Below the pieces are notes generated by a model, which was not told where the DNA came from, searched no databases, and saw nothing but the letters and a program-made list of their open reading frames with translations. From the NCBI GenBank assembly GCA_028681335.1, contig JAQUIT010000001.1, positions 248,001 through 312,000 of the forward strand: DNA of 64,000 nt, given 5' to 3'. The DNA is from Desulfuromonadaceae bacterium (GTDB lineage: Bacteria > Desulfobacterota > Desulfuromonadia > Geobacterales > Pseudopelobacteraceae). The translations under genes and the position numbers were made by a program. Below, piece after piece: positions 26,893 through 38,193 of this stretch; position 1 is the first letter of the stretch, and every line of letters starts with the position of its first letter.

Positions 26893-28533
26893 GTGCCTGA
26901 ATTCACCGTCCCACGTACCCCCTCTTCTCATGACTACCAGCTGCTGATCAAGAACCTGCTCCTTTGCCCGGCGGTTGATGCTCCGGAGCAGGAGATAGTC
27001 TACCGTGGCAGTTTCCGTTACACCTATCGCGAACTGCGCGAAAGGATTCAACGCCTGGCAAATGCCTTGACCTCGCTTGGTGTCCAGCCGGGTGATACGG
27101 TTGCGGTCATGGACTGGGACTCGCACCGCTATCTGGAATGTTTCTTTGCCGTGCCAATGATCGGGGCGGTGCTGCACACGATCAATGTACGTCTCTCCCC
27201 GGAGCAGATTCTTTACACAATAGATCATGCCGAGGACGATGTTCTGTTGGCCAACGCTGAATTTATCCCGATCCTGGAGCAGATTCGCGGACGAATGGAT
27301 ACGGTAAAAAGCTTTATCCTGCTGAACGACGAACCGACCGAGCCGGGGGGCACAATCTCTTTTGCCGGTGAATATGAAGCCCTGCTGGCGGCAGCTGAGC
27401 CGGAGTTCTCTTTTGCCGACTTCGACGAGAACACCCGCGCCACGACCTTTTACTCCACCGGGACTACCGGAATGCCAAAAGGTGTCTACTTCAGCCATCG
27501 CCAGCTGGTACTGCACAGTATGGCAGTGCTGGGTGCCCTTGGTTCCGTTCAGGGACATGGACGTTTTCACCGTCAGGATGTCTATATGCCGATTACCCCC
27601 ATGTTTCACGTACACGCCTGGGGTCTTCCATACGTGGCTACCATGCTGGGTGTCAAGCAGGTCTATCCCGGCCGCTATGTCCCCGACCAGCTGCTGGAAC
27701 TGGTGGAAAAAGAGGGGGTGACCTTTTCTCACTGTGTTCCGACAATTCTGCACATGCTGCTCAAACACCCCCATGCCCAGCGCATCGACCTGTCGCGGTG
27801 GAAGCTGATCATCGGTGGGGCTGCCCTCTCTCGTGCTCTCTGTATTGATGCCCTGAGCCGCGGCATCGATGTCTTCACCGGTTACGGAATGTCCGAAACC
27901 TGTCCGCTTCTGTCACTTTCCCAGCTGACCCCGGAGATGTTGGAACTGTCGCCTGAAGAGCAGGCCACCATACGCTGCAAGACCGGCTGTGCGCTGCCGC
28001 TGGTAGAGCTGAAGGTCGTCGACACTTCATTGCAGGAACAGCCGCGAGACAACAGCAGTGCTGGTGAGATCGTTGCGCGGGCGCCATGGTTGACGCAGGG
28101 ATATCTCAAAGATCACAAGGCCTCGGAGCGGCTCTGGGAAGGTGGCTGGCTGCATACCGGCGATGTAGCGGTACGTGATGAGCTTGGTTACGTGCGGATT
28201 ACTGACCGTACAAAGGATATTATAAAGGTCGCCGGTGAATGGGTCTCCTCGCTGGAGCTGGAGGATATTATCGCCCATCACCCGGATGTGTCCGAGGTTG
28301 CGGTGATTGGCACCGCTGACGAGAAGTGGGGGGAACGGCCGCTGGCGCTTGTCGTGCCGAAGCCTGACAGCGGCCTGAGTGAAAAGGATATCACCCACCA
28401 TGTCAGGGAGTACGCCGACAAGGGGTTGGTCAACAAGCAGGTGGTGCTGATAAAGGTCCGCTTTGTGGAAGCGATCGACAAGACCAGTGTCGGGAAGGTG
28501 AGCAAGGTTGCCCTGAGGGAAAAATATGCATGA
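26893..28533 (+). CDS. Fatty-acid:CoA ligase (AMP-forming)
   Basis: A 546-residue ANL-family adenylating enzyme of the medium/long-chain acyl-CoA synthetase type. Motifs: FYSTGTTGMPKGV (P-loop), GYGMSETCPLL (A5), WLHTGDVAVRDELGYV (A7, hinge) and the C-terminal KTSVGKVSK with the catalytic Lys. It activates fatty acids with ATP and CoA in the cytoplasm. The GTG at 26893 (VPEFTVPRT) is chosen because GGGAGG lies 9 bp upstream; earlier in-frame codons show no family similarity. An acyl-ACP thioesterase follows after 39 bp, so the pair could release fatty acids from ACP and reactivate them as CoA thioesters. Chain length not determined. Confidence 0.9.
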   Translation: MPEFTVPRTPSSHDYQLLIKNLLLCPAVDAPEQEIVYRGSFRYTYRELRERIQRLANALTSLGVQPGDTVAVMDWDSHRYLECFFAVPMIGAVLHTINVRLSPEQILYTIDHAEDDVLLANAEFIPILEQIRGRMDTVKSFILLNDEPTEPGGTISFAGEYEALLAAAEPEFSFADFDENTRATTFYSTGTTGMPKGVYFSHRQLVLHSMAVLGALGSVQGHGRFHRQDVYMPITPMFHVHAWGLPYVATMLGVKQVYPGRYVPDQLLELVEKEGVTFSHCVPTILHMLLKHPHAQRIDLSRWKLIIGGAALSRALCIDALSRGIDVFTGYGMSETCPLLSLSQLTPEMLELSPEEQATIRCKTGCALPLVELKVVDTSLQEQPRDNSSAGEIVARAPWLTQGYLKDHKASERLWEGGWLHTGDVAVRDELGYVRITDRTKDIIKVAGEWVSSLELEDIIAHHPDVSEVAVIGTADEKWGERPLALVVPKPDSGLSEKDITHHVREYADKGLVNKQVVLIKVRFVEAIDKTSVGKVSKVALREKYA

Positions 28534-28572
28534 TATCAGGTTCAGGCGGGACAATCACCGTCGGCGGTCTCT

Positions 28573-29328
28573 ATGACGCCACTGTTTGAAAAGGATTTTA
28601 CCGTTCAGTATTATGAAACCGACCAGCGCGGCTTTGCCCGCCCGGTTGCACTGCTCAATTATCTGCAGTCCGCAGCAGGAGATCATGCCGCACTGCTGGG
28701 CGTTGCGGTTGCAGATCTTCGTAAAAGCGGCCACACTTGGGTGCTGTCACGACTTCATCTCGCCATGGAAAGCTACCCTCGTGTTGGCACCACTGTGCGG
28801 ATACGGACCTGGCCGGTGTCCAGGATGAACCTCTTTACGGTAAGGGATTTTGAACTGTTTGATGGTGAAGGGGTGGTGCTGGGCAGGGCGTCGACCTCAT
28901 GGGCGGTGTTGAATCTGAAAACCAGACGCCCCGCGCAACTGGCTGGCGTACTGCCGCTGTACCCACTGCACCCGGAGCGGGCATTGGATGACGCGTTCAG
29001 CACGCTCCCTCTGCTTGAACAGCCGGAATATGAATTGCGGCTACCGGTGTTGCGGGGGGATCTGGATATCAACAGGCACGTGAACAATACGGTCTATGCC
29101 GGGTGGGCCCTGGAAACAATTCCGCTTGAGGTGGACGATACCTGCCGCCTTGCTGCCATAGAAATCGGTTTCCGGGCAGAGGCCCTCTATGGTGATACCA
29201 TAGTCGCACGCACGGCACGGACAGAGGACGCCGGCTGTTACGTCCATAGCATAGAGAGCGCGAGTGACGGACGTGAGTTGGCGCGGCTGCGGACTCGCTG
29301 GATATGTCCGGCGAGCACTTTTCATTGA
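28573..29328 (+). CDS. Acyl-ACP thioesterase
   Basis: A 251-residue double hot-dog protein of the FatA/FatB-like family, which hydrolyses acyl-ACP to free fatty acid. The first hot-dog contains YYETDQRGFARPVALLNYLQ. The second contains DINRHVNNTVYAGW with the conserved Asn and His of the plant and bacterial enzymes. Its position behind the acyl-CoA ligase suggests joint fatty-acid turnover. The Shine-Dalgarno site is weak (GGCGG). A 12-bp sequence ACCGTCGGCGGT lies just before its ATG and again upstream of the ligase gene. Confidence 0.88.
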   Translation: MTPLFEKDFTVQYYETDQRGFARPVALLNYLQSAAGDHAALLGVAVADLRKSGHTWVLSRLHLAMESYPRVGTTVRIRTWPVSRMNLFTVRDFELFDGEGVVLGRASTSWAVLNLKTRRPAQLAGVLPLYPLHPERALDDAFSTLPLLEQPEYELRLPVLRGDLDINRHVNNTVYAGWALETIPLEVDDTCRLAAIEIGFRAEALYGDTIVARTARTEDAGCYVHSIESASDGRELARLRTRWICPASTFH

Positions 29329-29446
29329 CCGCACACAGTATTCATCATATTGTGGATGTTTGTTTATTATACCTTCTGCGAGGGTATTGCTAAACTTTGA
29401 GTAAAGACCGGGAAGAGCCGATTTAAAAACATAAAAGGAGTATGAC

Positions 29447-30841
29447 ATGTCACAGGATTACATCGTAGCAGACCTGAAGCTGGCCGATTGGGGGCGCAAG
29501 GAAATCAGAATAGCCGAGACCGAGATGCCCGGATTGATGGCGATACGGGAGGAATTTGCCGCGACGCAGTCACTGAAAGGTGCCCGGATCACCGGCTCGC
29601 TTCATATGACCATCCAGACCGCCGTGTTGATCGAAACGCTGACCGCGCTGGGCGCAGAAGTCCGCTGGGCTTCCTGCAATATCTTTTCGACCCAGGATCA
29701 CGCCGCTGCCGCCATCGCGGCTGCAGGAGTGCCGGTCTTCGCCGTTAAAGGTGAATCGCTGGAGCAGTACTGGGACTATACCCACCGCATCTTCGAATGG
29801 AGCGACGGCGGTTTCTCCAACATGATCCTGGACGACGGCGGCGATGCCACCCTGCTGCTGCATCTGGGTGCCAGGGCTGAAAAGGATCTCTCCGTGCTGG
29901 CTAAGCCAGCTTCGGAAGAGGAAACGATCCTCTACGCCGCGATAAAGGCAAAACTGGCCGTTGACCCAACCTGGTACAGCACCCGTCTGGCACAGATCAA
30001 GGGTGTTACCGAGGAAACCACCACCGGCGTTCACCGCCTCTACCAGATGCACGAGCGCGGCGAACTCAAGTTTCCTGCCATCAACGTCAACGACTCGGTT
30101 ACCAAGTCAAAGTTTGACAACCTCTACGGCTGCCGCGAATCGCTGGTGGACGGTATCAAGCGTGCCACCGATGTCATGATTGCCGGCAAGGTTGCCCTGA
30201 TCTGCGGCTATGGCGATGTCGGTAAAGGTTCTGCACAGGCGATGCGCGCCCTGTCTGCACAGGTATGGGTGACGGAAGTTGATCCGATCTGTGCCCTGCA
30301 GGCCGCCATGGAAGGTTTCCGTGTTGTGACCATGGAGTACGCAGCCGACAAGGCGGACATCTTTGTCACCTGCACCGGCAACTACCACGTCATAACCCAC
30401 GATCATATGATCAAAATGAAGGACCAGGCAATTGTCTGCAATATTGGCCATTTTGACAATGAGATTGAGGTTGCCGCTATTGAAAAATACCAGTGGGAGG
30501 AGATCAAGCCCCAGGTTGATCACATCATCTTCCCGGACGGCAAGCGCATCATTCTGCTGGCCAAGGGACGTCTCGTCAACCTTGGTTGCGGTACCGGCCA
30601 TCCGAGTTACGTCATGTCCTCCTCATTTGCCAATCAGACGATTGCCCAGATCGAACTGTTCTGCAATCCGGGAAAATACCCTGTCGGAGTGTACGTCCTT
30701 CCCAAACATCTGGATGAGAAGGTTGCCCGTCTGCAGCTGAAAAAGCTGAACGCACAGTTGAGTGTGCTGACCGACGAGCAGGCCGCCTATATCGGCGTGC
30801 CTAAGGAAGGGCCGTACAAGGTGGAAATGTACCGCTACTAG
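29447..30841 (+). CDS. ahcY: Adenosylhomocysteinase
   Basis: A 464-residue NAD-dependent enzyme splitting S-adenosylhomocysteine into adenosine and homocysteine, completing the methyl cycle with metK 3.8 kb downstream. Motifs: [38 protein letters not shown] (active-site Lys and Asn), the NAD-binding [10 protein letters not shown], and C-terminal KVEMYRY. Ideal AAAAGGAG upstream. The leader of about 120 nt shows no SAH-riboswitch core that I can recognise. Ends before a terminator. Confidence 0.98.
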   Translation: MSQDYIVADLKLADWGRKEIRIAETEMPGLMAIREEFAATQSLKGARITGSLHMTIQTAVLIETLTALGAEVRWASCNIFSTQDHAAAAIAAAGVPVFAVKGESLEQYWDYTHRIFEWSDGGFSNMILDDGGDATLLLHLGARAEKDLSVLAKPASEEETILYAAIKAKLAVDPTWYSTRLAQIKGVTEETTTGVHRLYQMHERGELKFPAINVNDSVTKSKFDNLYGCRESLVDGIKRATDVMIAGKVALICGYGDVGKGSAQAMRALSAQVWVTEVDPICALQAAMEGFRVVTMEYAADKADIFVTCTGNYHVITHDHMIKMKDQAIVCNIGHFDNEIEVAAIEKYQWEEIKPQVDHIIFPDGKRIILLAKGRLVNLGCGTGHPSYVMSSSFANQTIAQIELFCNPGKYPVGVYVLPKHLDEKVARLQLKKLNAQLSVLTDEQAAYIGVPKEGPYKVEMYRY

Positions 30842-30869
30842 TCCCAAAAAGAAGCTGATAGATAAACTG

Positions 30870-30907
30870 ACGGGGCTGAATCATCTGATTCCGCCCCGTT
30901 TATATTT
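30870..30907 (+). terminator. Intrinsic terminator after ahcY
   Basis: A stem ACGGGGC / GCCCCGT enclosing a second stem GAATCA / TGATTC with a single mismatch between them, followed by a short T-rich tail. Confidence 0.75.
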
Positions 30908-30924
30908 TCGGGAGATTAACTATT

Positions 30925-31179
30925 ATGGAGTGTCGCGTCGGCTGTGCCGCCTGCTGTATTGCACCATCAATATCTTCACCGATTCCGGGCATGGCAGCTG
31001 GAAAGCCGGCCGGAGTACGCTGCCCTCAGTTAACTGCCGACAACCGCTGTAAGCTGTTTGACAGCAGTGAACGGCCACTCGTATGCCGGAGTCTGCGGGC
31101 GAGCACGGAGATGTGCGGCGCCAGTGATACCGAAGCGCTGGAAACACTGGCTGTTTGGGAACAGCTGACCCGGCCCTGA
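30925..31179 (+). CDS. YkgJ-type Cys-cluster (UPF0153-like) small protein
   Basis: An 84-residue cytoplasmic protein with the family's conserved cysteines: CRVGCAACC at the N-terminus, RCPQL and CKLF in the middle, and a later VCRSL. These are proposed to bind zinc or an iron-sulfur cluster. No activity is established for the family. GGGAG precedes the ATG. It lies just after the ahcY terminator and ends 1 bp from the convergent Skp-like gene. Confidence 0.8.
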   Translation: MECRVGCAACCIAPSISSPIPGMAAGKPAGVRCPQLTADNRCKLFDSSERPLVCRSLRASTEMCGASDTEALETLAVWEQLTRP

Positions 31180-31180
31180 A

Positions 31181-31765
31181 CTACTTCTTTAGACCGGCCT
31201 GGTTCAACTCTTTGATCAGGGCGTCAGTGACATCCACTGCTTCTGCGGAGCTGCCGATATAGAGCAGTTCCTTTTTGACCACAATGGCGGCAAAGCCGTT
31301 GACCTTGCCGTGAGCCACGGCCGCTTGCTCAATAGCTTCGTAGAGAGCCCTGGTCTCTTTGTTCTGCAGGGCAAAAAACTCCTCTTCCGAGGTCCTGGCA
31401 AACTTCTGAAACTCCTCCACCCGCTTCTGAAATTCCTTCGACTTAGCCTCGCGTTGTTGTGGGCTCATCTTTGCAACTTTTGCCTCGATAGATGCCTTCA
31501 GCTTTTCAAGCTGTTTCTTTTTTACGTCAACTTTTGCCTGAAGATGGTCTCTCTTTGTGGTTAACAATGTTTTGAGTGCTTTACCCTGCTCTGCTTCCGC
31601 CGCGATACGTGCAATATCTACATAACCGAGGCGGGCGATGTGTGGCGCAGGAGTTGTCTGTGGTGGCGCGGTCGGCTTCATCTCTGCCGGGGTCTCTGCA
31701 GCGAAAGCAAACGATGGGACGGCAAAAAAACAGGCGATCAGGATTGTTTTGAAAACAGTTGGCAT
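31181..31765 (-). CDS. OmpH/Skp-like periplasmic chaperone
   Basis: A 194-residue exported protein with a signal peptide ending at FAFA-AE, a short proline-rich spacer, and a core (GYVDIARI, then a long charged helical region near residues 70-140) typical of Skp/OmpH. This is a periplasmic holdase with coiled-coil arms that carries outer-membrane proteins. It is not next to bamA or lpxD, as skp usually is, so it may be a second copy serving particular exported proteins such as the metalloprotease upstream. No clear substrate. Confidence 0.78.
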   Translation of the reverse strand: MPTVFKTILIACFFAVPSFAFAAETPAEMKPTAPPQTTPAPHIARLGYVDIARIAAEAEQGKALKTLLTTKRDHLQAKVDVKKKQLEKLKASIEAKVAKMSPQQREAKSKEFQKRVEEFQKFARTSEEEFFALQNKETRALYEAIEQAAVAHGKVNGFAAIVVKKELLYIGSSAEAVDVTDALIKELNQAGLKK

Positions 31766-31799
31766 AGACGCCTCTCTTTATAATCGGGATGGTGTATCG

Positions 31800-33902
31800 T
31801 TAACATATGTTCGGGTGGAGATCCGAACGGGTCGTCTTAATGCGGCGTAGTAATAAGACACACATTGTGCCGATAAACAGCAGCAGTAAAACGGCCGAGA
31901 GCAGCGGGTGTCCAACCGCGACAACAAGCGGTGTCAGAGCCAGGCGGGAAATGCCGCGCAGGAACGGGTGTTTTGCAATAAAATCAGCCAATGGCGGGCT
32001 ATAGCGATAGTAAAGTGTGACAAAAGCCTGTCCGGGAGCATTGGTGAGCAGGTAGTTGTCGCGGAAATCCCGCAGCAGTTGCACCTGTGGATGCAGATAG
32101 CTGCCGTAGGCCGCCGTGGCGATGAAACAACCACCGCCGGAACTCCCGCCGGATGTGGCTGTTGTGGTATTAACCACAACCGTCTTTATTTCTGAAGCAG
32201 GTCCAATAAGTCCAACGTCATTGATGGGTACTACGGAATAATAATAGGTCTTATCTTTTACTACATCTGTGTCTGTGTAAGAAGTCATTGATATGTTGCT
32301 TTTATATAATATTAAAGATGTTGAAGAGGTTGATGATCGATATAGCTGGTAAGATGTTGCACCTGTAACTGAGAGCCACTGGAGGCTTATTGATGGAGGT
32401 GTGGTTGAAGAGGTCGCTGATGTGATTGTAGTTCCTGGCAATTCATATTGAATAAGGCTACCGTCAGTACTGAAACCAGCCAGAAGATTGTCATCACTTG
32501 TGGCGTTTGCAATGAGCAAAACAACCTCACTGGCCGTATCAAAACTAGGTATTACAATTAGGTTAGCGCCTGAATTCGGGGTAAATATAGAGATGGTATT
32601 ATTTGTTTTTCTCAGAGCAACTGCTGATATTCCTACGTCGCGGGTAAGAGTAATGTTTAGCGTTGATGGTGCAGCAGTAGGTGGTAATAGTCGGAAAAAA
32701 ATATAAGAGTGGTGTGGGAGCGTCGTTGCTGGTGACGGAACGGATGCAACATTAATTGGGTAAATGCTTGAAGTCGGGGATAAGTACACATTTGGTATAG
32801 ATATAATATCAGATAGATGTGTAGTCCATTGTCGCGTGTATAGTCTTTGTGTATATCCAAGGAAATTATCGCCTAGGTTTGAGCCTGATAGCTGTAATAC
32901 TTCATCAATTATTGGTGACATTGGGATGTCATTACCATTGTTAGAAGCTCTTGTTGATAAAGTCTCCCAAAAAAGACGTACTATGTTTTGGTCTGGATGT
33001 GTCTCTGAAAAATACCGATTAATTAGCCATCTGCCATAGCCACCACCTGTTGTTGTAGACACGCTTATATCAAGGCTAAGATTGGTGTTTAATAATGATG
33101 CTGTTAAATAGGTATATAGTTGGTTGACGTTATTATAGAGCTCATCTTCCAGCCAGGTCGAAGTTGCTTCGGCGTACCAGGCATCGAAATAGCGGTTGTA
33201 GCCGAATTGAATCGCGTGGTGATATTCATGGGCGGCGGTGATTTGCAGGCTTTGCACCGGGCTGTAGGTGGTCGGATGGTAGATGTCGTCAGTGTAGTTG
33301 TTATCAAGCTCCATCCAGCTGGTGACGGCGTAGGGATAGGTCGCCGAAGAGGCTGACGCACCACTGGTTGTTACCCCGTAATAATTTAGTGGCGCGAGAT
33401 CGCGCAGATAGATGTTGTAGGGTGCTCCTGATAGTGTTGGTGCCGGCTGATAACCCAGAGAACCGTAACTTGAATAGACATTTTCAAGAGTAACGGCAAC
33501 GGTTTCGACCCAGTCAGGAACGCCTGCGACACCTGTAATGTCTGTCAGTGGCGGTGCGTCCGTCCCCGATGTGGCGTAATGCACTTTGAAGTGCCCAAGG
33601 CCGGAATCAAAAGTGGCTTCTCCCTCAAGCGTGGGCAGCGCCAGCTGTTTTACCAGCACTTTCTGCGTCGATGTTTCCAGCAGGTCCCAGTCGCGCAGCA
33701 GGCTCTTTTTGAGCGGCATGCCGCATTTTGAGGGTTCTTGTGCTACCGCTGCAACCGATAGTACCGCTTTCTGCAGCTGTGCGCTTTTTGCTTCACCGAA
33801 TTGCTGCAGATAATAATCATCAAGGGTGCCGGTAAAGGCAGCTGTAGAGGACAGAAGAAAGCAAACTATAACGAATATCATTCGAGCTGTGAAATGGCGC
33901 AT
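31800..33902 (-). CDS. MXAN_6640-type secreted metalloprotease with a CFI-box C-terminal sorting domain
   Basis: A 700-residue exported protein. A signal peptide is followed by a zinc-peptidase domain with HEYHH (HExxH) near residue 222 and a downstream ATSTWLEDE carrying the likely third ligand. A fibronectin-III-like region (near 510-590) comes next. The C-terminus has [14 protein letters not shown], a long amphipathic stretch, a membrane segment and basic residues, the layout of CFI-box C-terminal domains. It is probably surface-anchored or processed. The middle (about 32200-33110) is markedly more AT-rich than either end. Its ATG overlaps the stop of the upstream gene (TAATG), so the two are coupled. 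Confidence 0.8.
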   Translation of the reverse strand: MRHFTARMIFVIVCFLLSSTAAFTGTLDDYYLQQFGEAKSAQLQKAVLSVAAVAQEPSKCGMPLKKSLLRDWDLLETSTQKVLVKQLALPTLEGEATFDSGLGHFKVHYATSGTDAPPLTDITGVAGVPDWVETVAVTLENVYSSYGSLGYQPAPTLSGAPYNIYLRDLAPLNYYGVTTSGASASSATYPYAVTSWMELDNNYTDDIYHPTTYSPVQSLQITAAHEYHHAIQFGYNRYFDAWYAEATSTWLEDELYNNVNQLYTYLTASLLNTNLSLDISVSTTTGGGYGRWLINRYFSETHPDQNIVRLFWETLSTRASNNGNDIPMSPIIDEVLQLSGSNLGDNFLGYTQRLYTRQWTTHLSDIISIPNVYLSPTSSIYPINVASVPSPATTLPHHSYIFFRLLPPTAAPSTLNITLTRDVGISAVALRKTNNTISIFTPNSGANLIVIPSFDTASEVVLLIANATSDDNLLAGFSTDGSLIQYELPGTTITSATSSTTPPSISLQWLSVTGATSYQLYRSSTSSTSLILYKSNISMTSYTDTDVVKDKTYYYSVVPINDVGLIGPASEIKTVVVNTTTATSGGSSGGGCFIATAAYGSYLHPQVQLLRDFRDNYLLTNAPGQAFVTLYYRYSPPLADFIAKHPFLRGISRLALTPLVVAVGHPLLSAVLLLLFIGTMCVLLLRRIKTTRSDLHPNIC

Positions 33903-34417
33903 TAGTCCACCATCCTTTTGCCGGCCCTGAGCGGAGCCAGCGTCGTTATGCCGCGTTCAACGGTGACAGCGGCGCTGAAAGGCTCGCCGCCGATTGAATA
34001 GCTTCCGGCCGGTAGAACGACTACAAAATAGCCGTTATCGTCGGTCTGCACGGTAATAAACGGTTTTCCTGCTGAGAAGATGGTAAGCGGCACCCGTTGA
34101 CACGGCATGAAACTGCCACTGCCGCCGAGCTTGCCTCCGGAAGTTTGCAGATAGCAGATTCCGGCAATGACGCCGGTTCCAACGGGAAGGGGTGTCTGTT
34201 TAGTCGTTGCTGTCGGCGCCGTCAGGACAATCGGCAGGAACTTTTCACGTACGGCAATAAAAGCGTTGCCGTCAACAGCCGGGCCTGGGATGAAGGCGCG
34301 CCCGTCGAAGTGGTAATAGTTCCAGGCAGCGGCAGGACGGTTAGCAGCGGCGTAGGCCGTGGAGGCAATGGTTGCACAGAAAAGAAGAGCCAGTGACAGA
34401 AAGATTGGTTTGAACAT
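33902..34417 (-). CDS. Secreted protein with an Ig-like/carboxypeptidase-regulatory-type domain
   Basis: A 171-residue exported protein with a clear signal peptide (cleavage near TAYA-AA). The C-terminal 70 residues ([34 protein letters not shown]) fit the beta-sandwich of carboxypeptidase-regulatory-like domains. Two cysteines (GICYL, MPCQR) could form a disulfide. No catalytic motif. It is translationally coupled to the metalloprotease gene through a TAATG overlap, which suggests a partner, inhibitor or substrate. Not a named family that I recognise. Confidence 0.7.
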   Translation of the reverse strand: MFKPIFLSLALLFCATIASTAYAAANRPAAAWNYYHFDGRAFIPGPAVDGNAFIAVREKFLPIVLTAPTATTKQTPLPVGTGVIAGICYLQTSGGKLGGSGSFMPCQRVPLTIFSAGKPFITVQTDDNGYFVVVLPAGSYSIGGEPFSAAVTVERGITTLAPLRAGKRMVD

Positions 34418-34509
34418 GGTGACCGCCTTGAGAGCAGCAGATACTTATGAGCATATTGCCCACTATAACCATGTCAAGTCAAATGGAATAGTGGCTGGCC
34501 GCTCTTCGC

Positions 34510-34538
34510 TTGACAAATCGGCGTGCTGACGATATTTT
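34510..34538 (+). promoter_or_regulatory. Sigma-70 promoter of metK
   Basis: Consensus TTGACA (34510-34515), 17 bp, then TATTTT (34533-34538). Predicted start near 34545, giving a leader of about 55 nt, too short for a SAM riboswitch. Confidence 0.65.
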
Positions 34539-34599
34539 TACTGACCTAATAATGATCCGACGTGAATATTATTTGTAACATAGAGAGGAGTTTACCATC

Positions 34600-35766
<1,167 letters not shown>

Positions 35767-35774
35767 GAGTTATG

Positions 35775-35806
35775 AGGGGCGGGTTGTAAACCGCCCCTTT
35801 TTTTTT
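35775..35806 (+). terminator. Intrinsic terminator after metK
   Basis: AGGGGCGG paired with CCGCCCCT around an 8-nt loop, followed by a run of eleven T residues. Confidence 0.92.
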
Positions 35807-35829
35807 ATTTGCCCCCAAAGGATACCGCC

Positions 35830-38076
35830 ATGCCGATTAGCACCATTGAACATAACCCGCTGCTTTTCGGACATGATGAACGCCCCGGCATTGTCGCGGT
35901 GGAATCGGTCGGGCACTTCATCAGGCTCTTTTTCAGGAACGCCGGCCGTGTATATTTTCATGATGAACCGTTTCAGCCGTTTATTCTGGTCGCAGACGCG
36001 GCACTCGTTTCCGGCTGCCACGTCCCCTGCGCCGTGCGTCGCTTGATTGGTGATAATTTTTTTCGCTGCCAGCTGCTGTTTGATTCCTGGAACGATTGCC
36101 TGAGTGCCCGCGATTTTTTGGCGGCAAAGACCGGTAAGATTTTCTCCGCACCGGACGCCCCCTACCTGTTTCTCCCTGATCTCTCCCACCAATATATGCT
36201 GGCCAGCGGGACGACGCTCTTTAAGGGGCTGGAGTTCTCAGAACTGCGCTGCCTGGCGCTTGATATTGAAACTGCGTGTGCCGTCGGGTACGGATTTTCT
36301 AACCCCGACCGCCCGGAAGATCGCATTATCTCGATTGCGCTCAAGGATTCGCACGGCGAGGAGGTGGTGCTGCGTGGCGACCAGCTGAGCGAGCCGGAGT
36401 TGCTGCAGGCGCTGAACGGAGCGATACAGCGCTGTGACCCTGACGTTATCACCGGCCATAATATCTTCCGTTTTGATCTCGACTACATCGGCCGCCGGGC
36501 GCAGCGGCACGGCATTCGCCTGACCTGGGGACGCAACGGTTCGCCACCCCATATTACCCCGCACGCCCGCTGGAGCCTGGCGGAGAAAACACTTGAATAT
36601 CCGCGCTGGGACGTCTATGGCCGGCACATTGTCGATACGTACTTTCTGGTACAGCTGTACGATGTTGCCGGCCGTAACCTTGAAAGTCACGGACTAAAGG
36701 CTGTAGCGCGGCATTTTGGTATTGCCGCCACAGAGCGGACCTACCTGGATGGCGCCGATATTTCGGCTGCATTTGAAAATGACCCTGAGCAACTTTATCG
36801 CTATAATCTGGATGATGTGCGGGAGACGCTGTCGCTGTTCCGGTTGCTTGGCTACCCCTGGTTCCTGCAGAGCCGGATTTTCCCCTATTCTTTTCAAAAC
36901 TGTATCATCCGTGGTAACGCTACCCGTATCAACTCGCTTTTCCTGCGGGAATATCTGCATAGCGGCCACGCCATACCGGCCCGAACGACCACTGCCGCAG
37001 GTGCTACTTTCGAAGGTGGCTATACGGAGTCCTCCGTTCAAGGCGTTGTCGGACCGATCGTCCATTGTGACGTGGCGTCGCTCTATCCGTCGTTGATGCT
37101 GACATATCGCCTTGTCCCCTCCAGGGATGCTCTCGGGCTGTTTCTCCCGATGCTGGCGGAGTTGCGCCGTTTTCGCCTGACCGCCAAGCAGTTGGCGCGG
37201 GATTCGGCTCTTGATTCTGAACGCAACTATTATGATGCGCTGCAGCAGGTTTTCAAGGTGCTGATTAACTCCTTCTACGGATATCTGGGAGCTGCGATAC
37301 ATAATTTTTCAGATCCGGCGGTTGCTGCGGAAGTGACCCGTCTGGGCCGGGTCACGATCAGAAACATGATCGATCTGCTTGTCGCTGAAGGGGCCAGACC
37401 GGTGGAGGTGGATACGGATGGTATTTATTTCAAACCGCCGAATGGGTGTGTCTCCGAGGAAGCTGAGCTGGCTCTGGTGGGGCGAGTTTCCGCCGCGCTA
37501 CCGGAAGGGATAGATGTCGAGCTGGATGGGCGCTACCGGTCAATGTTTGCCTATAAAGCCAAAAACTATGCCCTGCAGGATTATGCCGGCAGGATAATCA
37601 TCAAGGGGAGCGGGCTCCGGTCACGTGGTTTGGAACCGTATCTGCGGGAGTTCATGCGGGAGGTTATTGCATGTCTGTTGGCCGGGAAGGGGGGGGCGGT
37701 TGCACAGCTTTTTGACAGCTATGCTGCCCGGCTCCGTTCGCGCACCCTCGATGTTGCGTGGGTGGCACGCAGTGAGTCTCTCAACGAGTCACCGGATAGT
37801 TACAAGGAAAAGGTCCGCTCCGGTAAGCGCAACCGTTCGGCTGCTTTTGAAATTGCCATTGCTTCCGACAGGCCTTTTCGTGCCGGCGACCGTGTCAGCT
37901 ACTACATCAGCGGTTCCGGCAGGGAGGCCACAGCGTATGAGCAGGGGCGCTCCGTGAGCGCTTTTGATCCAACCCGCCCGGATATCAACGTTCTTTATTA
38001 CGTCCAAAAGCTGCGCCATGTGCAAAAACGTTTTGAACCCTTCCTGCCAAAAGAGCCGACTCTTTTTGACGTGTGA
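35830..38076 (+). CDS. polB: Family B DNA polymerase (Pol II-like)
   Basis: A 748-residue polymerase with an N-terminal region, a DEDDy-type 3'-5' exonuclease (LALDIETA, then GHNIFRFDLDYI) and the family B polymerase motifs: A (CDVASLYPSLM), B (KVLINSFYGYLGA) and C (VEVDTDGIYF, where DTD is the catalytic pair). In bacteria such enzymes act in damage tolerance and restart. Length is close to E. coli Pol II. The ATG at 35830 has AAAGGA upstream and follows the metK terminator. No lexA box was recognised upstream. Confidence 0.92.
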   Translation: MPISTIEHNPLLFGHDERPGIVAVESVGHFIRLFFRNAGRVYFHDEPFQPFILVADAALVSGCHVPCAVRRLIGDNFFRCQLLFDSWNDCLSARDFLAAKTGKIFSAPDAPYLFLPDLSHQYMLASGTTLFKGLEFSELRCLALDIETACAVGYGFSNPDRPEDRIISIALKDSHGEEVVLRGDQLSEPELLQALNGAIQRCDPDVITGHNIFRFDLDYIGRRAQRHGIRLTWGRNGSPPHITPHARWSLAEKTLEYPRWDVYGRHIVDTYFLVQLYDVAGRNLESHGLKAVARHFGIAATERTYLDGADISAAFENDPEQLYRYNLDDVRETLSLFRLLGYPWFLQSRIFPYSFQNCIIRGNATRINSLFLREYLHSGHAIPARTTTAAGATFEGGYTESSVQGVVGPIVHCDVASLYPSLMLTYRLVPSRDALGLFLPMLAELRRFRLTAKQLARDSALDSERNYYDALQQVFKVLINSFYGYLGAAIHNFSDPAVAAEVTRLGRVTIRNMIDLLVAEGARPVEVDTDGIYFKPPNGCVSEEAELALVGRVSAALPEGIDVELDGRYRSMFAYKAKNYALQDYAGRIIIKGSGLRSRGLEPYLREFMREVIACLLAGKGGAVAQLFDSYAARLRSRTLDVAWVARSESLNESPDSYKEKVRSGKRNRSAAFEIAIASDRPFRAGDRVSYYISGSGREATAYEQGRSVSAFDPTRPDINVLYYVQKLRHVQKRFEPFLPKEPTLFDV

Positions 38077-38193
38077 TACTTGCAAGGGTTATTTCTTTGT
38101 GGTAAGAGACTGAAAATAGATGTAAAGCTAAATTAATTGCCGCATCTGGTCCTGATACAAAAAATAACTTATAACGTGCTAAAAGGAGAACGT

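Noticed and set aside
26857..27774. A long antisense open frame (305 codons) inside the acyl-CoA ligase gene
   Set aside because: It is a by-product of GC-rich codon use in a clearly recognised gene; no ribosome site or domain is seen.
29329..29446. SAH riboswitch upstream of ahcY
   Set aside because: The leader lacks the conserved SAH-element core and has no terminator or sequestering hairpin.
34440..34599. SAM riboswitch upstream of metK
   Set aside because: The predicted transcript starts near 34545, leaving about 55 nt, and no SAM-I, SAM-II or SAM-IV core was recognised.
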